A DNA stretch of 6,974 nucleotides, taken from positions 1 through 6,974 of the forward strand of contig CAIOSU010000055.1 of NCBI GenBank assembly GCA_903861055.1, in the 5' to 3' direction. The DNA comes from an uncultured bacterium (GTDB taxonomy: Bacteria > Bacteroidota > Bacteroidia > Chitinophagales > CAIOSU01). The notes under the pieces are model-generated. The model saw only the letters and a program-made list of their open reading frames with translations. It was not told the DNA's origin and did not search any database. Of the stretch, positions 6,348 through 6,974 are shown piece after piece (positions within the stretch are counted from its first letter, which is position 1; each line of letters opens with the position of its first letter). The translations under genes and the position numbers were made by a program.

Positions 6348-6974
6348 ATGCCAGTTGTAGAGCTGATAATGCCGAAAATGGGAGAGAGTATCATGGAAGC
6401 AACCATCTTAAAATGGTTGAAGAAAGAAGGCGATACCGTAGAGGCTGATGAATCGGTGCTAGAAATTGCGACCGATAAAGTAGACTCTGAAGTACCCGCC
6501 AGCCTAGGTGGTGTAATAACCAAAATACTGTTTAACGAAGGCGATGTGGTAGCCGTTGGCAAAGCTGTAGCCCTTATTGATACTGGCGGTGCTGGTAGTA
6601 CCCCGCAACCTGCCCAAGCCCCCGAGGCCAAAGTATCAGCACAGGCAGAACCTGCAATTGCGGCAAAAGTAGCAGAGCCGGTATTGGCACAAACGCAAGA
6701 ATACAGCAGCAATGGCAGCGATAGGTTTTACTCTCCGTTGGTAATGAGCATTGCCCGCGAAGAGAAAATATCAATGTCGGAGCTTGAAAAAGTACCTGGC
6801 AGTGGTAAAGACCAACGTGTAACTAAAGCCGATATATTGGCTTATGTGCAAAACCGTGGTAGCCAACCGGCCGTCGCACTTGCAACTCAGCCTGCAGTGC
6901 AATCTGCGCCAGCCGCTCAGCCAGAAGCAGTTAAAGCCACTGCAGCCCCCATAACGGTTAGCGGCAATGTAGAA
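6348..6974 (+). CDS. 2-oxo acid dehydrogenase E2 (dihydrolipoamide acyltransferase), N-terminal part
   Basis: The first 209 codons of an E2 acyltransferase, cut by the right edge of the window at a codon boundary. E2 carries the acyl group on a swinging lipoyl arm between E1 and E3 and passes it to CoA. Residues 1-78 are a lipoyl domain: ELIMPKMGESIMEATI (5-20) and EIATDKVDSEVPA (39-51) with the lipoylated lysine K44. A flexible Ala/Pro/Glu/Gln-rich linker follows (about 80-125). Next is the peripheral subunit-binding domain (about 127-168, FYSPLVMSIAREE through DQRVTKADILAYV) that holds E1 or E3, and then a second Ala/Pro/Gln linker (171-205). The catalytic acyltransferase domain with its HxxxDG motif lies outside the window. 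Which complex it serves (branched-chain, pyruvate or 2-oxoglutarate) cannot be decided from this part; the N-terminus resembles E2 proteins of Bacteroidota often annotated as branched-chain type. The ATG at 6348 fits the domain start and follows an A-rich leader without a Shine-Dalgarno sequence. Confidence 0.92.
   Translation, partial: MPVVELIMPKMGESIMEATILKWLKKEGDTVEADESVLEIATDKVDSEVPASLGGVITKILFNEGDVVAVGKAVALIDTGGAGSTPQPAQAPEAKVSAQAEPAIAAKVAEPVLAQTQEYSSNGSDRFYSPLVMSIAREEKISMSELEKVPGSGKDQRVTKADILAYVQNRGSQPAVALATQPAVQSAPAAQPEAVKATAAPITVSGNVE

Noticed and set aside
6314..6712. A 132-codon minus-strand open frame over the start of the E2 gene
   Set aside because: The + strand there encodes a clear lipoyl domain; the antisense Ala/Ser/Thr-rich protein mirrors the Ala/Pro linker codons.
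1..6974. tRNA, rRNA, CRISPR array, insertion sequence or attachment site
   Set aside because: No repeat-spacer pattern, transposase motif, terminal inverted repeats or tRNA-like fold was seen on either strand.

Overview
The window looks like ordinary chromosomal DNA of a member of the Bacteroidota. The signs are moderate GC content, starts without a Shine-Dalgarno sequence, and promoter-like elements of the Bacteroidota type (TTTG about 20 bases upstream of TAnnTTTG). The protein families also fit: a split AtuA pair, a stand-alone group I cysteine desulfurase, PPK1 next to a short PPX, and an E2 protein with an N-terminus typical of this phylum. The phylum call is inference from style and families, not a database match. 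All six genes lie on the + strand and no mobile element, RNA gene or CRISPR array is visible.

Layout. Positions 40-1766 hold a two-gene unit with a 4-base ATGA overlap: a large AtuA-family (DUF1446) protein and a 104-residue protein that matches the C-terminal domain fused to AtuA in other bacteria. After a 93-base gap comes a PLP-dependent cysteine desulfurase (1860-3014). After an 83-base gap comes polyphosphate kinase 1 (3098-5167), followed 38 bases later by a Ppx/GppA phosphatase (5206-6096). A 251-base gap then holds a strong imperfect hairpin with an extra copy of one arm, and a good Bacteroidota-type promoter. That promoter faces the E2 acyltransferase gene of a 2-oxo acid dehydrogenase complex, which starts at 6348 and runs off the right edge.

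How the genes work together. PPK1 and PPX form a functional pair that makes and breaks polyphosphate, and probably share at least part of their transcription. The two AtuA proteins very probably act as one protein; their substrate is not known from the sequence. The desulfurase has no Fe-S scaffold gene beside it, so its sulfur acceptor is open. The E2 gene appears to be a separate transcription unit.

I see no clearly new biological system here. The most interesting points are non-coding: mutually exclusive hairpins at 6150-6218, a shared leader motif (TTTGCCCACC then CGGATG) in front of both the desulfurase and ppx genes, and a minimal ATG-TGA start-stop overlapping the desulfurase start.
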